From assembly GCA_031374735.1 (NCBI GenBank), contig JANMGQ010000255.1:1-50207 (forward strand): a DNA stretch of 50,207 bases, given 5' to 3'. The position numbers were made by a program, and so were the translations under genes. Below, in pieces: positions 26,505-34,883 of the stretch (its first letter is position 1; each line of letters starts with the position of its first letter). Source of the DNA: JABFRJ01 sp031374735. Its GTDB lineage: Bacteria > Pseudomonadota > Alphaproteobacteria > Rhizobiales > Hyphomicrobiaceae. The notes under the pieces are model-generated. The model was given only the letters and a program-made list of their open reading frames with translations. It ran no database searches and was not told the DNA's origin.

Positions 26505-27488
26505 TTACTGAGCCGTCACGCGCGCGTCGGCCAGGATGCGTTTCCACTTGTCGATTTCGGTCGCAAGCAGGCTGCGCAGGGCGGCTGGGGTCGCATCTTT
26601 GGCCACCGCGGGAATGGCCCCGAGATCGGTGATCTTCTTTTGCACATCCGCATCTGCAAGAGCGGCGAGAAGCGCCTGAGACAGCTTGTCGGCAATGGAT
26701 TGCGGCGTGTCCTTGGGCGCGAACACGGCATTCCAGCCGGCAAATAAATAGGCAGGTATGCCGGCTTCTTTTGCGGTCGGCACATCGGGGGTCGTTGCCG
26801 CGCGGTCCGGCATCGAAACGAGCAGCGCGCGAACAGTACCAGCCTGAACTTGCGGCACGACCGTCGGCGCTAGATCACACATGGAATCGATCTGACCGGC
26901 AACAAGATCATTCATGGCAGGCGCCGAGCCACGATAGGGCACATAGACAAACTCCATGCCGGTCTGGCTCGCCAGCAGCAGGCATTGCAAGTGTGGCGTT
27001 GAGCCAACGCCCGCGTTCGCACTCGTGATCTTGCCCGGGTTTGCTTTCGCATAGGCGAGGAACTCGGCAAAGGTTTTTGCTGGGAACTCCTTGCGCACGA
27101 CCACATAGCCGGGCGTACCGGCGATCATGCCGACGGGCTCCAACTCGCGCGGATCGAAGGTCATGTTTTTGTACATGCCGGGCGCGGCCGCATGGCTGCC
27201 CAGGCTACCAACAGTCAGCGTATAGCCGTCCGGCGCAGCCTTGGCGCCGCGTGCGCCGCCGATCGTGCCGCCGGCGCCGCCGACATTCTCAATAATGATC
27301 TGCTGGCCAAGCGTTCGTCCCATATGTTCAGCGACGATGCGCGCCATGACGTCGGTCGGGCCGCCGGCGGCGAACACGACGATCATCGTGATCGGCTTCG
27401 TCGGAAAGGCCTGGTCCTGTGCCACGGCAGGTCGGGCGCAGAGACCGAGGAGCATGGAAAACATCAGCAGCAACGCGCGGAACTTCAT
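26505..27488 (-). CDS. Tripartite tricarboxylate transporter-type (Bug) substrate-binding protein
   Basis: A 327-residue periplasmic binding protein with a Sec signal (MKFRALLLMFSMLLG, cleavage near AVAQ). The mature start FPTKPITMIVVFAAGGPTDV, GGAGGTIGGARGAKA and DGYTLTVGSLGSHAA are hallmarks of the Bug/TctC family, which bind carboxylates, amino acids or cyclic amides. No TctA/TctB membrane genes are adjacent, the usual orphan situation for this family. The ATG at 27488 has AGGA upstream on its strand. It follows the peptide-type binding-protein gene of the same strand after 167 bases. Confidence 0.9.
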   Translation of the reverse strand: MKFRALLLMFSMLLGLCARPAVAQDQAFPTKPITMIVVFAAGGPTDVMARIVAEHMGRTLGQQIIIENVGGAGGTIGGARGAKAAPDGYTLTVGSLGSHAAAPGMYKNMTFDPRELEPVGMIAGTPGYVVVRKEFPAKTFAEFLAYAKANPGKITSANAGVGSTPHLQCLLLASQTGMEFVYVPYRGSAPAMNDLVAGQIDSMCDLAPTVVPQVQAGTVRALLVSMPDRAATTPDVPTAKEAGIPAYLFAGWNAVFAPKDTPQSIADKLSQALLAALADADVQKKITDLGAIPAVAKDATPAALRSLLATEIDKWKRILADARVTAQ

Positions 27489-27655
27489 GGGAGGTCCTTG
27501 TGGCAATCGAGTGCGGCGTAGCTCATTGATGACGGCGGTTAGAGTTACTGTCGGACTAAATATACATCATCCCAGAGTATTAAAGTGTTCGCTGGGCCGC
27601 CAGCGGCTTCTCGCGCTGAACGACCAGCGCGTCGTCGGATCCGGTCTGGAGGAAA

Positions 27656-29158
27656 TCAGGGCTTGATGGAGACGGTGGCGAGTTCAAGCCACTGCATCGG
27701 CGTGGACTTGAAGCCCTCGACCTTCTTGCTGACGCCGTTCACGTGCGCCGCAGAATAGGCCACGATGCTCGGGACGGTTTCCTCGGCCAGCTCCTGGAAC
27801 GTCCCAAAGAGTTCGGCGCGCACCTTGTCGTCGTTGGTTCTGCGCGCGGCATCGAGCAGATCGTCGACGCGCTTTTCCTTGTAGAGCCAGAGTTGGCCGT
27901 TCCAGCTGCCAGAGGAATGGTAGAACGGATAAATGGCCGTATCGACCGTCGGCCGGGCGAAATAGCCATCAACGTACATCTGGGCCTTGCCCGCGACATT
28001 GGCCGTGAAGGACGCGAACGGCACACGCTGCACTTCAATGCGAATACCTGCCGCCTTGGCCATATCGCGCACGGCAACGCCGACGCGCACGCGCTGCTCG
28101 CGTTCTTGCGGCACCTGCATCGGCACGTCAAAGCCGTTGGGATAACCGGCCTCGGCCAGCAGTTTCTTAGCCTGTGCGATGTCGGGCGGATTGAATTTCA
28201 GCTTCTTATTGAAATATGGGTGGCTCGACGGAATGGGGCTGAACGTCGGGTTGCCCTGCCCGAACAGCGCCAGCTCGACCAGCGCAGCTTTGTCGATGGT
28301 CAACGCCAGTGCCTTACGAACGCGCACATCGTTGAACGGCGCAATGGCATTGTTGAGGATGACGCCATCCCAGGTCGCTGTCGCAACGCTGTCCGCACGG
28401 AGGTTCGGGTTCGCCTTCACCTTGTCGACGGACTCGTACGGCATGCTCCAGAGGATATCGATCGCGCCGGACTCGAGCGCCGCAAGTCGTGCCGCCGATT
28501 CCGGTATGATGCGCAGTGTGACTGCATCGAGCTTTGGCAGGCCTTTGTCGAAATAATCAGGGTTCTTGGTCAATTCCAAGCGGTCGCCGGGCGACCACGA
28601 CTTGAACACGAAAGGGCCCGTGCCAACAGGCGTTTTCGACAGATCGGCGATCTTGTCTTTCGGCACGATCCGCAGCTGGCGGTCGACAAAGATGTCGGCG
28701 AACCCGGCATAGGCGAGGGTGAGCTTGAAGCGCACCGTCAGCGGGTCAACGGCCTCGACGGTCTCAACCATGCCGAGATTGGAACGGCCACGTGAACCTG
28801 TCTTGGGATCAAGAATGCGCTGGAAGGTGGCGACCACGTCGTCTGCGTCGAGCGTCTTGCCGTGATGGAATTTGACGCCGGGCCGGAGTTTGAAGGTCCA
28901 GGTGTTGAGATCCTCCGATGCGCTCCAGCTTTCAGCAAGATCCGGCGAAATGGTCATATCCGGGTTGATCTTGGACAGGCCGTTGAACACGAGGTGGACG
29001 TAGACGTACTCGTCACCAACAGTCGTCAGCGCCGGATCAAGTTGCGTCAGCGTCGTCCCAAGCGCGACACGGAGTGTGCCCTGCGCCACCGCGGGCGTGA
29101 CGGCCGTCGAGAGGGATAGTGCGGTCGCAAGACTCGTACCGAACAGGAACTTCCGCAT
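27656..29158 (-). CDS. Peptide/oligopeptide-type ABC substrate-binding protein (family 5)
   Basis: A 500-residue SBP_bac_5 protein with a Sec signal (MRKFLFGTSLATALSLSTAV, cleavage after AVAQ). It shows LNTWTFKLRPGVKFHHGKTL, the conserved cluster near residue 80-100, and VRKALALTIDKAAL. It would deliver peptides or related amides to a DppBCDF-like permease, but no such membrane or ATPase genes occur in the window. GGAGG lies close upstream of the ATG at 29158. It is the downstream member of the DUF1028-RidA-amidase block, 24 bases after DUF1028, so it probably belongs to that pathway. Confidence 0.9.
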   Translation of the reverse strand: MRKFLFGTSLATALSLSTAVTPAVAQGTLRVALGTTLTQLDPALTTVGDEYVYVHLVFNGLSKINPDMTISPDLAESWSASEDLNTWTFKLRPGVKFHHGKTLDADDVVATFQRILDPKTGSRGRSNLGMVETVEAVDPLTVRFKLTLAYAGFADIFVDRQLRIVPKDKIADLSKTPVGTGPFVFKSWSPGDRLELTKNPDYFDKGLPKLDAVTLRIIPESAARLAALESGAIDILWSMPYESVDKVKANPNLRADSVATATWDGVILNNAIAPFNDVRVRKALALTIDKAALVELALFGQGNPTFSPIPSSHPYFNKKLKFNPPDIAQAKKLLAEAGYPNGFDVPMQVPQEREQRVRVGVAVRDMAKAAGIRIEVQRVPFASFTANVAGKAQMYVDGYFARPTVDTAIYPFYHSSGSWNGQLWLYKEKRVDDLLDAARRTNDDKVRAELFGTFQELAEETVPSIVAYSAAHVNGVSKKVEGFKSTPMQWLELATVSIKP

Positions 29159-29182
29159 GACGTTCTCCTCCACAATGATACT

Positions 29183-29848
29183 TCAGCGCGTCGTCGGCAG
29201 AACGAACCCGTCCGGATGGATGGCCCGTTCGACGTAGCTGTCAGCCAAAGTCGCATATTCGCTCCAAAGGCTCGTCAGCTGCGCGATAGGGTCGGGATCG
29301 CGATCGACCCGAAGATCGACATAGGGGAAACTCTCCGCGTGCACGACCAGCAGCGAGGCTGACACCAGCGACACGAACTCGCCACCCGCATCCTCGCCGG
29401 CCTTCAGCGCCGCAAGCAAGCGCGTCGCCAGCAGCGCGGATGGGTCTGCTTCAAAGGCCCGTGCCATGGCCCGCGGTACTTCGACGGAGCGCACGATATT
29501 GCCGAGTGCCACGCAATCCTTGCCATGCACTTCCTCGTGTTCGGCCTTCACATTCGCCCCCCTGTAGGAGGCGGTCTTTCCGTGCCGATCGATAATCGCG
29601 AGTTGGCGCCAGTGACGATGCGGTGTCGCCGCGACAACGGCATCCATGGCCTGCTGCGACGAAAATCCGCGATCCAGAAGCTCCACCGCAAGAGGACCGA
29701 GCCGCGGATCCGTGCGGTGCTGTGTCAAGGCCGCGCCGACGCCAGCCTTGGCAAAGGCACAGCGCGATCCGACAGCGATCGACGATGTGGTGACTACGAG
29801 ACCGAACATGCCCGTGCGGGCGCAACGCCCTGCTATTGAGAAAGTCAT
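29183..29848 (-). CDS. DUF1028-family putative Ntn-hydrolase-like protein
   Basis: A 221-residue protein starting MTFSIAGRCARTGMFGLVVT, then SIAVGSRC, GVGAALTQHRTDPRLG and GKDCVALGN. This matches the DUF1028 family, predicted to have an Ntn-hydrolase-like fold that cleaves amide bonds. Length is normal. Its ATG overlaps the RidA-fusion stop (ATGA at 29845-29848), so the two proteins are made together. DUF1028 genes tend to sit in amide or amino-acid catabolic clusters, as here with M20 and ureohydrolase genes. No direct biochemical role is established that I know of. Confidence 0.85.
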   Translation of the reverse strand: MTFSIAGRCARTGMFGLVVTTSSIAVGSRCAFAKAGVGAALTQHRTDPRLGPLAVELLDRGFSSQQAMDAVVAATPHRHWRQLAIIDRHGKTASYRGANVKAEHEEVHGKDCVALGNIVRSVEVPRAMARAFEADPSALLATRLLAALKAGEDAGGEFVSLVSASLLVVHAESFPYVDLRVDRDPDPIAQLTSLWSEYATLADSYVERAIHPDGFVLPTTR

Positions 29849-31077
29849 CGTCCCCCCACCTTGATCGCCACCACGTCAACTTCCATCAGTAGCTCTGGGC
29901 TTGCGAGCCCTTTGACAATGACACCTGTCACGGCAGGCGTTGCCCCGCCCAGCCGCCTGAGGATGGCCGCATTGACATCAGCCAGATAGGCCCGATCCGT
30001 CACGTAGATCGTCAGCTTGGCGATATCGCTCAGCGCAGCACCTGCCTCCACGAGCAGGACCGCGACATTGTCCATCGCTTTTTCGGCTTGCGCCTTGGCG
30101 CTGCCAAGACCGTAAAGTTTTTCGTCGAGCCCCATCCCGGTCTGACCGCGCAGAATGACACGATTGCCCGCCACCACGGCCATGCACAGATCGATGTTGA
30201 GCGGTTGCACCTCGCTGCCATAGCGCGCTGCGCTCGAGTGGTAGGGCCGGATCCGCCTGTGCGGCTTTCCATCCACTTTTGAAACGACTGTGACGTCGAT
30301 CTCAAAATGAATGTCCTCGCGGGCGAAAGCGTTTGTGACGATCCCGGTCGACACAGGACGGACACCTGCCAGATGCTTGCCGATCATCGGGTAGACGGAT
30401 TGGCGATAGGCGCGATCTGAAATGTAGACGGTCATCTTACAGATATCGTCGACGGAAGCGCCGGCCTCGTTCAGCAACGCGCAGAGATTAGCAAGCGCCA
30501 CATCTGCCTGCTGGCCTGCGGCCGCAATCGAGCGGCTCTTCGTGACCATACCGGAATGATCGAGATGGGCGCCGGTCTGGCCGCGCACGAAGTATTCCGC
30601 ATCGCTGGCCAGCACCATCGAGCCCTGCCACGGGAACCCCTGCCCGTGCCAATTGTCGAAGGTATAGGGCCGCGTATGCCGGACGGGTCGCGAGGGTATC
30701 GCGGCTTCCACATCGATCTGCACAATGAGTTCCGGCTGCGGCAAGCCCGCGACCACCAACCCCGTGCTGACCGGATGAACATTCGGCAGTCGCTCGACAA
30801 TGGCCCGATAGACGTGCGGCCGGTAGTTCCGATCGACGAGGCAGGTCGTCAGTTTGGTGATATGCGCCAGCGATCCGCCAACTTCCGCCAACGCGCGTTC
30901 GATGTCATCGAGCGCTGCATGCGCCTGCTTCGCTGCGTCACCATCGGCCAAGCCTGCGCCCGACGCCAATGCGTTGGCGCCCGACAGAAAGACGCGCTCG
31001 CCTGAGCGCACGGCTCCCGCAATCGAGACATCCTCTAGCCCCGGCAGTTTCGACGGCCTGACGTCAGCTTGTTGCAT
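29845..31077 (-). CDS. Triple RidA-domain fusion protein
   Basis: A 410-residue protein made of three consecutive RidA/YjgF domains, at about residues 10-125, 145-260 and 285-405. Each has the RidA pattern: an FLSG/RGQTG-like strand, A..AL.N..ALL.EAGA helix, I.K.T.Y..DR.Y and a final P..TG...... strand. Classical RidA is a trimer of about 130-residue subunits hydrolysing reactive enamines/imines, so one chain could form the whole ring. The catalytic Arg of E. coli RidA (in PARS) is replaced in all three domains (PVST, PVST, PAVT), as in non-archetypal Rid subfamilies. The ATG at 31077 is preferred. Overlaps DUF1028; follows the M20 gene by 26 bases. Confidence 0.88.
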   Translation of the reverse strand: MQQADVRPSKLPGLEDVSIAGAVRSGERVFLSGANALASGAGLADGDAAKQAHAALDDIERALAEVGGSLAHITKLTTCLVDRNYRPHVYRAIVERLPNVHPVSTGLVVAGLPQPELIVQIDVEAAIPSRPVRHTRPYTFDNWHGQGFPWQGSMVLASDAEYFVRGQTGAHLDHSGMVTKSRSIAAAGQQADVALANLCALLNEAGASVDDICKMTVYISDRAYRQSVYPMIGKHLAGVRPVSTGIVTNAFAREDIHFEIDVTVVSKVDGKPHRRIRPYHSSAARYGSEVQPLNIDLCMAVVAGNRVILRGQTGMGLDEKLYGLGSAKAQAEKAMDNVAVLLVEAGAALSDIAKLTIYVTDRAYLADVNAAILRRLGGATPAVTGVIVKGLASPELLMEVDVVAIKVGGR

Positions 31078-31103
31078 CCTGGCTCCCCATCCCACCACCA
31101 CAC

Positions 31104-32396
31104 TTAACGCACATGTTCAGCGACCCAGCCAGCAAGGATCGTACACGCCTTGAGGAAGTCATCAATTTCCATGTGCTCATCCGGGTTGTGGCTTCCGTGC
31201 TCATTGCGCACAAAAATCATGCACATGGGAACGCCCGCCGCAGCGAAGGCGGCGGCATCATGGGAGGCCGGGCTGCCCAGCTTGATCGCGGGGATGGCGT
31301 GTTCGCCGGCCAGCGCCAACATGCGCGCGGCTATGGTGGGATCGACCGGTCCAACGGCCACGGATGCGCGCGCGCCGAGTTCAATTCGCACATTGCGCAG
31401 TGTCTCAATCTCGCGGATCGCGGCCATGAAGCGGTCTTCGAGTGACCGCAAGATCTCCGCATCGTAGGCCCGCACATCGAGACTGAAGGCGAAAGCGCCG
31501 GGCACGATCGTCAGGCCATGATGCGCACTGTCCGTATGAAAACGGCCGAAGGTTACAGCCATGGGGATGCCGGCGGCTTCGTGTTCGCGCCAGATCGCAT
31601 CCATCCGCATCGCGAGATCAGCTCCAGCCATGGCGGCATCGCTGCGGTATTTCAACGGCGTGCCGACGTGGCCGTGGCGACCGTGGATGCGGGCATTCGC
31701 GTAGCGGAAGTTGCCGGGAATGCCGCTGCAGATCGCGACCGGCACGCCGCGTTCGACCAGCGCCGGCGCCTGCTCAATATGAACTTCCAGAAAGGCGCGG
31801 ATGTCAGCTGGATCGAGCGCACGCTCGCGGCGCGTGATGCGCTCAGGATCAGCACCGCAGTTGCGCATGTGCTCAGCAAGGGTCTGTTTCGTATCAATGC
31901 GGCGCGCTTCGAGCGCCCCGTCCGGTAGCGTTCCGAGCGCCGCGCGGCTGCCGATGTAGGACACCTGGAACCAGACGCTTTCTTCCGCACGGATGGCCAT
32001 CGTGACGATATCGCAAGCAGGCTTGACGCCCAGAGATCGCAGCGCGGCCATCGTGATCAAGCCGGCAACGACACCCGCTGCACCATCGAAATTGCCGCCG
32101 TTGGGCACACTGTCGAGATGCGAGCCCATGAGGATGCACGGCGCAGATCGGTCTGCGCCAGCCCAAGTCACATAGGTATTTTGAGCCGCATCCGACGTAA
32201 CAGTCAGCCCCTGCTCCGCAGCGTATCGCTGGATCAGGTCGTGAGCGAAATTCTCGCCCGCCCCGTAAGTATCTCGCATGATGCCCGGATGCCCCGGACT
32301 GCCATCGGCCAATTGCTTGAACAGAGCTTCCGCGCGCGCACGCTCGGCCAAAACGGCATGCCGCACTTGCTCGTACGAAACTCCCGTGTGCGTCAC
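31104..32396 (-). CDS. M20-family Zn-dependent amidase (hydantoinase/carbamoylase type)
   Basis: A 430-residue amidohydrolase of the family that includes N-carbamoyl-L-amino-acid hydrolase, beta-ureidopropionase and allantoate amidohydrolase. It hydrolyses ureido or amide bonds using two metal ions. The metal ligands are visible: GSHLDSVPNGGNFDG (His93, Asp104), RAEES (Glu139), LEVHIEQAP and LGSPASHDAAAFA. The start is GTG at 32394-32396, overlapping the ureohydrolase stop as GTGA; the longer open frame upstream lies in the wrong frame of that gene. Substrate not determinable, but the ureohydrolase and racemase neighbours fit an N-carbamoyl or ureido intermediate. Confidence 0.92.
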   Translation of the reverse strand: MTHTGVSYEQVRHAVLAERARAEALFKQLADGSPGHPGIMRDTYGAGENFAHDLIQRYAAEQGLTVTSDAAQNTYVTWAGADRSAPCILMGSHLDSVPNGGNFDGAAGVVAGLITMAALRSLGVKPACDIVTMAIRAEESVWFQVSYIGSRAALGTLPDGALEARRIDTKQTLAEHMRNCGADPERITRRERALDPADIRAFLEVHIEQAPALVERGVPVAICSGIPGNFRYANARIHGRHGHVGTPLKYRSDAAMAGADLAMRMDAIWREHEAAGIPMAVTFGRFHTDSAHHGLTIVPGAFAFSLDVRAYDAEILRSLEDRFMAAIREIETLRNVRIELGARASVAVGPVDPTIAARMLALAGEHAIPAIKLGSPASHDAAAFAAAGVPMCMIFVRNEHGSHNPDEHMEIDDFLKACTILAGWVAEHVR

Positions 32397-33349
32397 ACCC
32401 TGGCTCCGAAATAGTTGGCCCGCACGGCGGCGCCGATGAGGTTCACAATCAAGCGTCCCGCGGTCATGCAGGTGATCTGGTTCACGTCGACCCGCGGTGT
32501 GATCTCGACGACATCCATGCCGACGACTCGCCCCTTCGCGACGAGGCCACGGATCAGCGCGCGGGCCTGCGGAAACGTCACCCCACCAGGGCAAGGACCG
32601 GCGACAGCCGGCGCGATCGACGGGTCGATGCCGTCGAGATCAATGGTGATGTAATAGCGGCCGCCATTGGGGATCTGGTCGAGGACGGATTGCGGCCCAT
32701 TGTCGTGCAGATCATAGGCCGTGATGAGTTTCGCCCCATAGGCGCGCGCGGCATCCACCTCTTCCTGCCGCGCACTGCCTGTGCCGCGCAGGCCGATCTG
32801 GAAGATGCTGCCAATGTGCGCCATTTCAGACGCGCGACGGATCGGGCTCGAATAACCCTCGGTAACGCCGTTCACCTCCAGCCGCCAATCCAGATGCTGG
32901 TCGATCTGCACAAGCGTGATCGGCCCCTGATCGTCAAAGGCGCGCAAGACGGGAATCGGCACACCATGATCGCCGCCGATGACGATTGGCATGGCGCCGG
33001 CGCGCAAGATTTTGCGCACGGCCTCTTCGGTCCGGCGATAGTGCGCTTTCAGATCTTGTGGGTCACCGATGATGTCGCCGCAATCCACAGTGCGTATCCG
33101 ACGGTTGTCGTAGAGCGGCCCGCCAAGATCGAAGTCGTAGCGTTCGATGGAGCGCACGATGCGGTCGCTCGCGCGGCGCATGGCGGCGGGCATGTTGGTC
33201 TGATCGTTGACGATCTCGGCATAGGTGTAAGCATCGCCCCACGGCACCCCGAGGAAGGCGATATCCGCCTCGAGCTCATCGAGATCAGTGGCAAGTTCGG
33301 ACCACAGGAAGGTCTGATGGCCAACGGCGGGAACTTTGGTCAAAGACAT
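32393..33349 (-). CDS. Ureohydrolase family protein (agmatinase/guanidino-acid hydrolase-like)
   Basis: A 318-residue arginase/agmatinase-fold enzyme that removes urea from a guanidino group with two Mn or Ni ions. The metal ligands are in GGDHGVP (His128), QIDQHLDW (Asp150, His152, Asp154) and TIDLDGIDPS (Asp237, Asp239), so all are present. The specificity loop around residues 160-170 (VNGVTEGYSSP) differs from canonical agmatinases, which leaves guanidine, guanidinobutyrate or another guanidino compound possible. The ATG at 33349 is chosen; an ATG at 33394 would overlap the amidohydrolase. Its stop overlaps the M20 start, implying linked function. Confidence 0.92.
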   Translation of the reverse strand: MSLTKVPAVGHQTFLWSELATDLDELEADIAFLGVPWGDAYTYAEIVNDQTNMPAAMRRASDRIVRSIERYDFDLGGPLYDNRRIRTVDCGDIIGDPQDLKAHYRRTEEAVRKILRAGAMPIVIGGDHGVPIPVLRAFDDQGPITLVQIDQHLDWRLEVNGVTEGYSSPIRRASEMAHIGSIFQIGLRGTGSARQEEVDAARAYGAKLITAYDLHDNGPQSVLDQIPNGGRYYITIDLDGIDPSIAPAVAGPCPGGVTFPQARALIRGLVAKGRVVGMDVVEITPRVDVNQITCMTAGRLIVNLIGAAVRANYFGARV

Positions 33350-33378
33350 GCTGCTGCGGCCCCCATCAGGTGGATCTT

Positions 33379-34773
33379 TCAGTTGTCGAGCCATGCGATC
33401 TGGCCCTTGGGCGGCCGGATGTCAGGGTTCGCCTCGATCATCCGCTTCCACACGCGCTCGGTGACGTGCTGCGCCTCCTCCAGGAGCGCCTGTTCATCGA
33501 GCGTGGTCACCACGCGATCGCGCATGACGAAGTCACCATCGACCATGACGGAGTGCACCGTGCCGGGATGTCCGTAGTGCACGATGTTCGAGACGAGCCG
33601 AATGACCGGGCGCAGCGCTGGGGTGTTCAAATCCAGAATGGTCAAGTCGGCCTTCATGCCGGGGCGGAGCTGCCCGATTTCTGCCGCAGCGCCAACGCTG
33701 GCTGCGCCATTGCGCGTGACCATATCCAGCATCTCCTGTGGTGAGGGCGAGATGCCGCCATCGCTGTCACGCCCGCGCCCGGTTCGCTGGACAATCGAGC
33801 CGATGGCCATGGCGTGGAACATGTCCTCGCTCATGTTGTCGGTGCCAATGGCGATCTCGACGTCGGTATCGCGGATGCGCCCGATCAGCGCCTTATGCAG
33901 GCCGCGTCGGCTGAAGCTTGCGGGCGTGTGCACCAGCCGCGCTTTGCGCTTGGCAAGCAAGTCGATGTCATCAGCGGTACATAAGGTCCAGTGCGCGCTG
34001 GTCAACTCTGGTCCAAGCCAGCCTTCGCGGTCGAGATAGGCTGCGGGTGTGAGCCCGTGGGCGGCCTTCACGGCTGCGACTTCGCCGAGGCTCTGCGCCA
34101 GATGGCAGGTGCGCGTGAGGCCATGTCTGTGCGCCATATCCAACAGCGTCGCCAGCATGCGTGGTGAGCAATTGTCAGTGGCATGCGCCGCGATCTGGCA
34201 GTTCACGCGCCCGTTGCGCGTGCCATGCCACGTCGCGACCAGCGCTTCGGCGCGCTCAACGAATTCCTTGCCGAATGCGTCGTCGGTCGAATAGTCGCCA
34301 AATCGGATCTTGCGGGTGTCAATGTCGGCGCAGCTTTCCGAGAGCCACAGCCGCAAGCCTGTGTCGGCCATGGCACCCGCATAGGTCCCGACATGGCGGA
34401 AGGGATCGACGAGGGTGGTCGTGCCGCTGCGGATCGCCTCAAGGCATCCGAGCGCCGCCATGACCGCGCGTTCGTGCCCGGTCATGGCGTATGAGATCGG
34501 TGACATATAGCGATAGATGATCTCGCCATCCCAATCCTCGACCGTGCCGCGCAGTGCGGTGAGGACGGTGTGGGTGTGTGCATTGATGAAGCCTGGCAAC
34601 ACGGCCAGGCCGCGCCCACTCATGCGCTCGCAATGAGGATGGTCTTGCAGCAAGGCGGCCGTTTGGCCGATCGCCGCGATGCGGTCGCCCGTGATGGCGA
34701 TCGCGCCCCGTTCGATCACGCGGCGCGTATCATCGCACGTCACGATGGTGGCGTCAGTGATGAGGAGGTTCAT
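33379..34773 (-). CDS. Amidohydrolase family protein (TrzN/SAH-deaminase-like)
   Basis: A 464-residue cytosolic metal-dependent hydrolase of the cytosine/guanine deaminase-chlorohydrolase branch. The N-terminal beta-sandwich is followed by NAHTHTV (His66, His68), HATDNCS, CHLAQSLGE and AIGTDNMSED, giving the metal and catalytic positions. The C-terminus GQLRPGMKADLTILDL is the usual re-entry into the sandwich. The usual HLAE glutamate is Gln here (HLAQ), which may change the reaction. Strong AGGAGG-like bases precede the ATG at 34773. First gene of the minus-strand catabolic block and divergent from the racemase homologue. Confidence 0.9.
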   Translation of the reverse strand: MNLLITDATIVTCDDTRRVIERGAIAITGDRIAAIGQTAALLQDHPHCERMSGRGLAVLPGFINAHTHTVLTALRGTVEDWDGEIIYRYMSPISYAMTGHERAVMAALGCLEAIRSGTTTLVDPFRHVGTYAGAMADTGLRLWLSESCADIDTRKIRFGDYSTDDAFGKEFVERAEALVATWHGTRNGRVNCQIAAHATDNCSPRMLATLLDMAHRHGLTRTCHLAQSLGEVAAVKAAHGLTPAAYLDREGWLGPELTSAHWTLCTADDIDLLAKRKARLVHTPASFSRRGLHKALIGRIRDTDVEIAIGTDNMSEDMFHAMAIGSIVQRTGRGRDSDGGISPSPQEMLDMVTRNGAASVGAAAEIGQLRPGMKADLTILDLNTPALRPVIRLVSNIVHYGHPGTVHSVMVDGDFVMRDRVVTTLDEQALLEEAQHVTERVWKRMIEANPDIRPPKGQIAWLDN

Positions 34774-34883
34774 AGGTCCGAAACCTTGCGAACGTGTAAG
34801 AGGAAGAATGGGACAAATAATGCTGTGCAGCAATGCTGACATTTGCAATTTGTCTGATGCCGCATGCCGAAGGAGGTCCACCG
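34774..34883. promoter_or_regulatory. Divergent promoter region with inverted repeats
   Basis: The 110 bases between the two divergent genes carry inverted arms GACAAAT (34812-34818) and ATTTGTC (34848-34854). Within them is the dyad TGCTG-TG-CAGCA (34821-34832) and two AATGCTG direct repeats 13 bases apart. This is the kind of symmetry expected for a regulator binding between two divergent promoters, and the segment is AT-richer than its surroundings. No regulator gene lies in the cluster. Sites are inferred from symmetry only. Confidence 0.4.
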
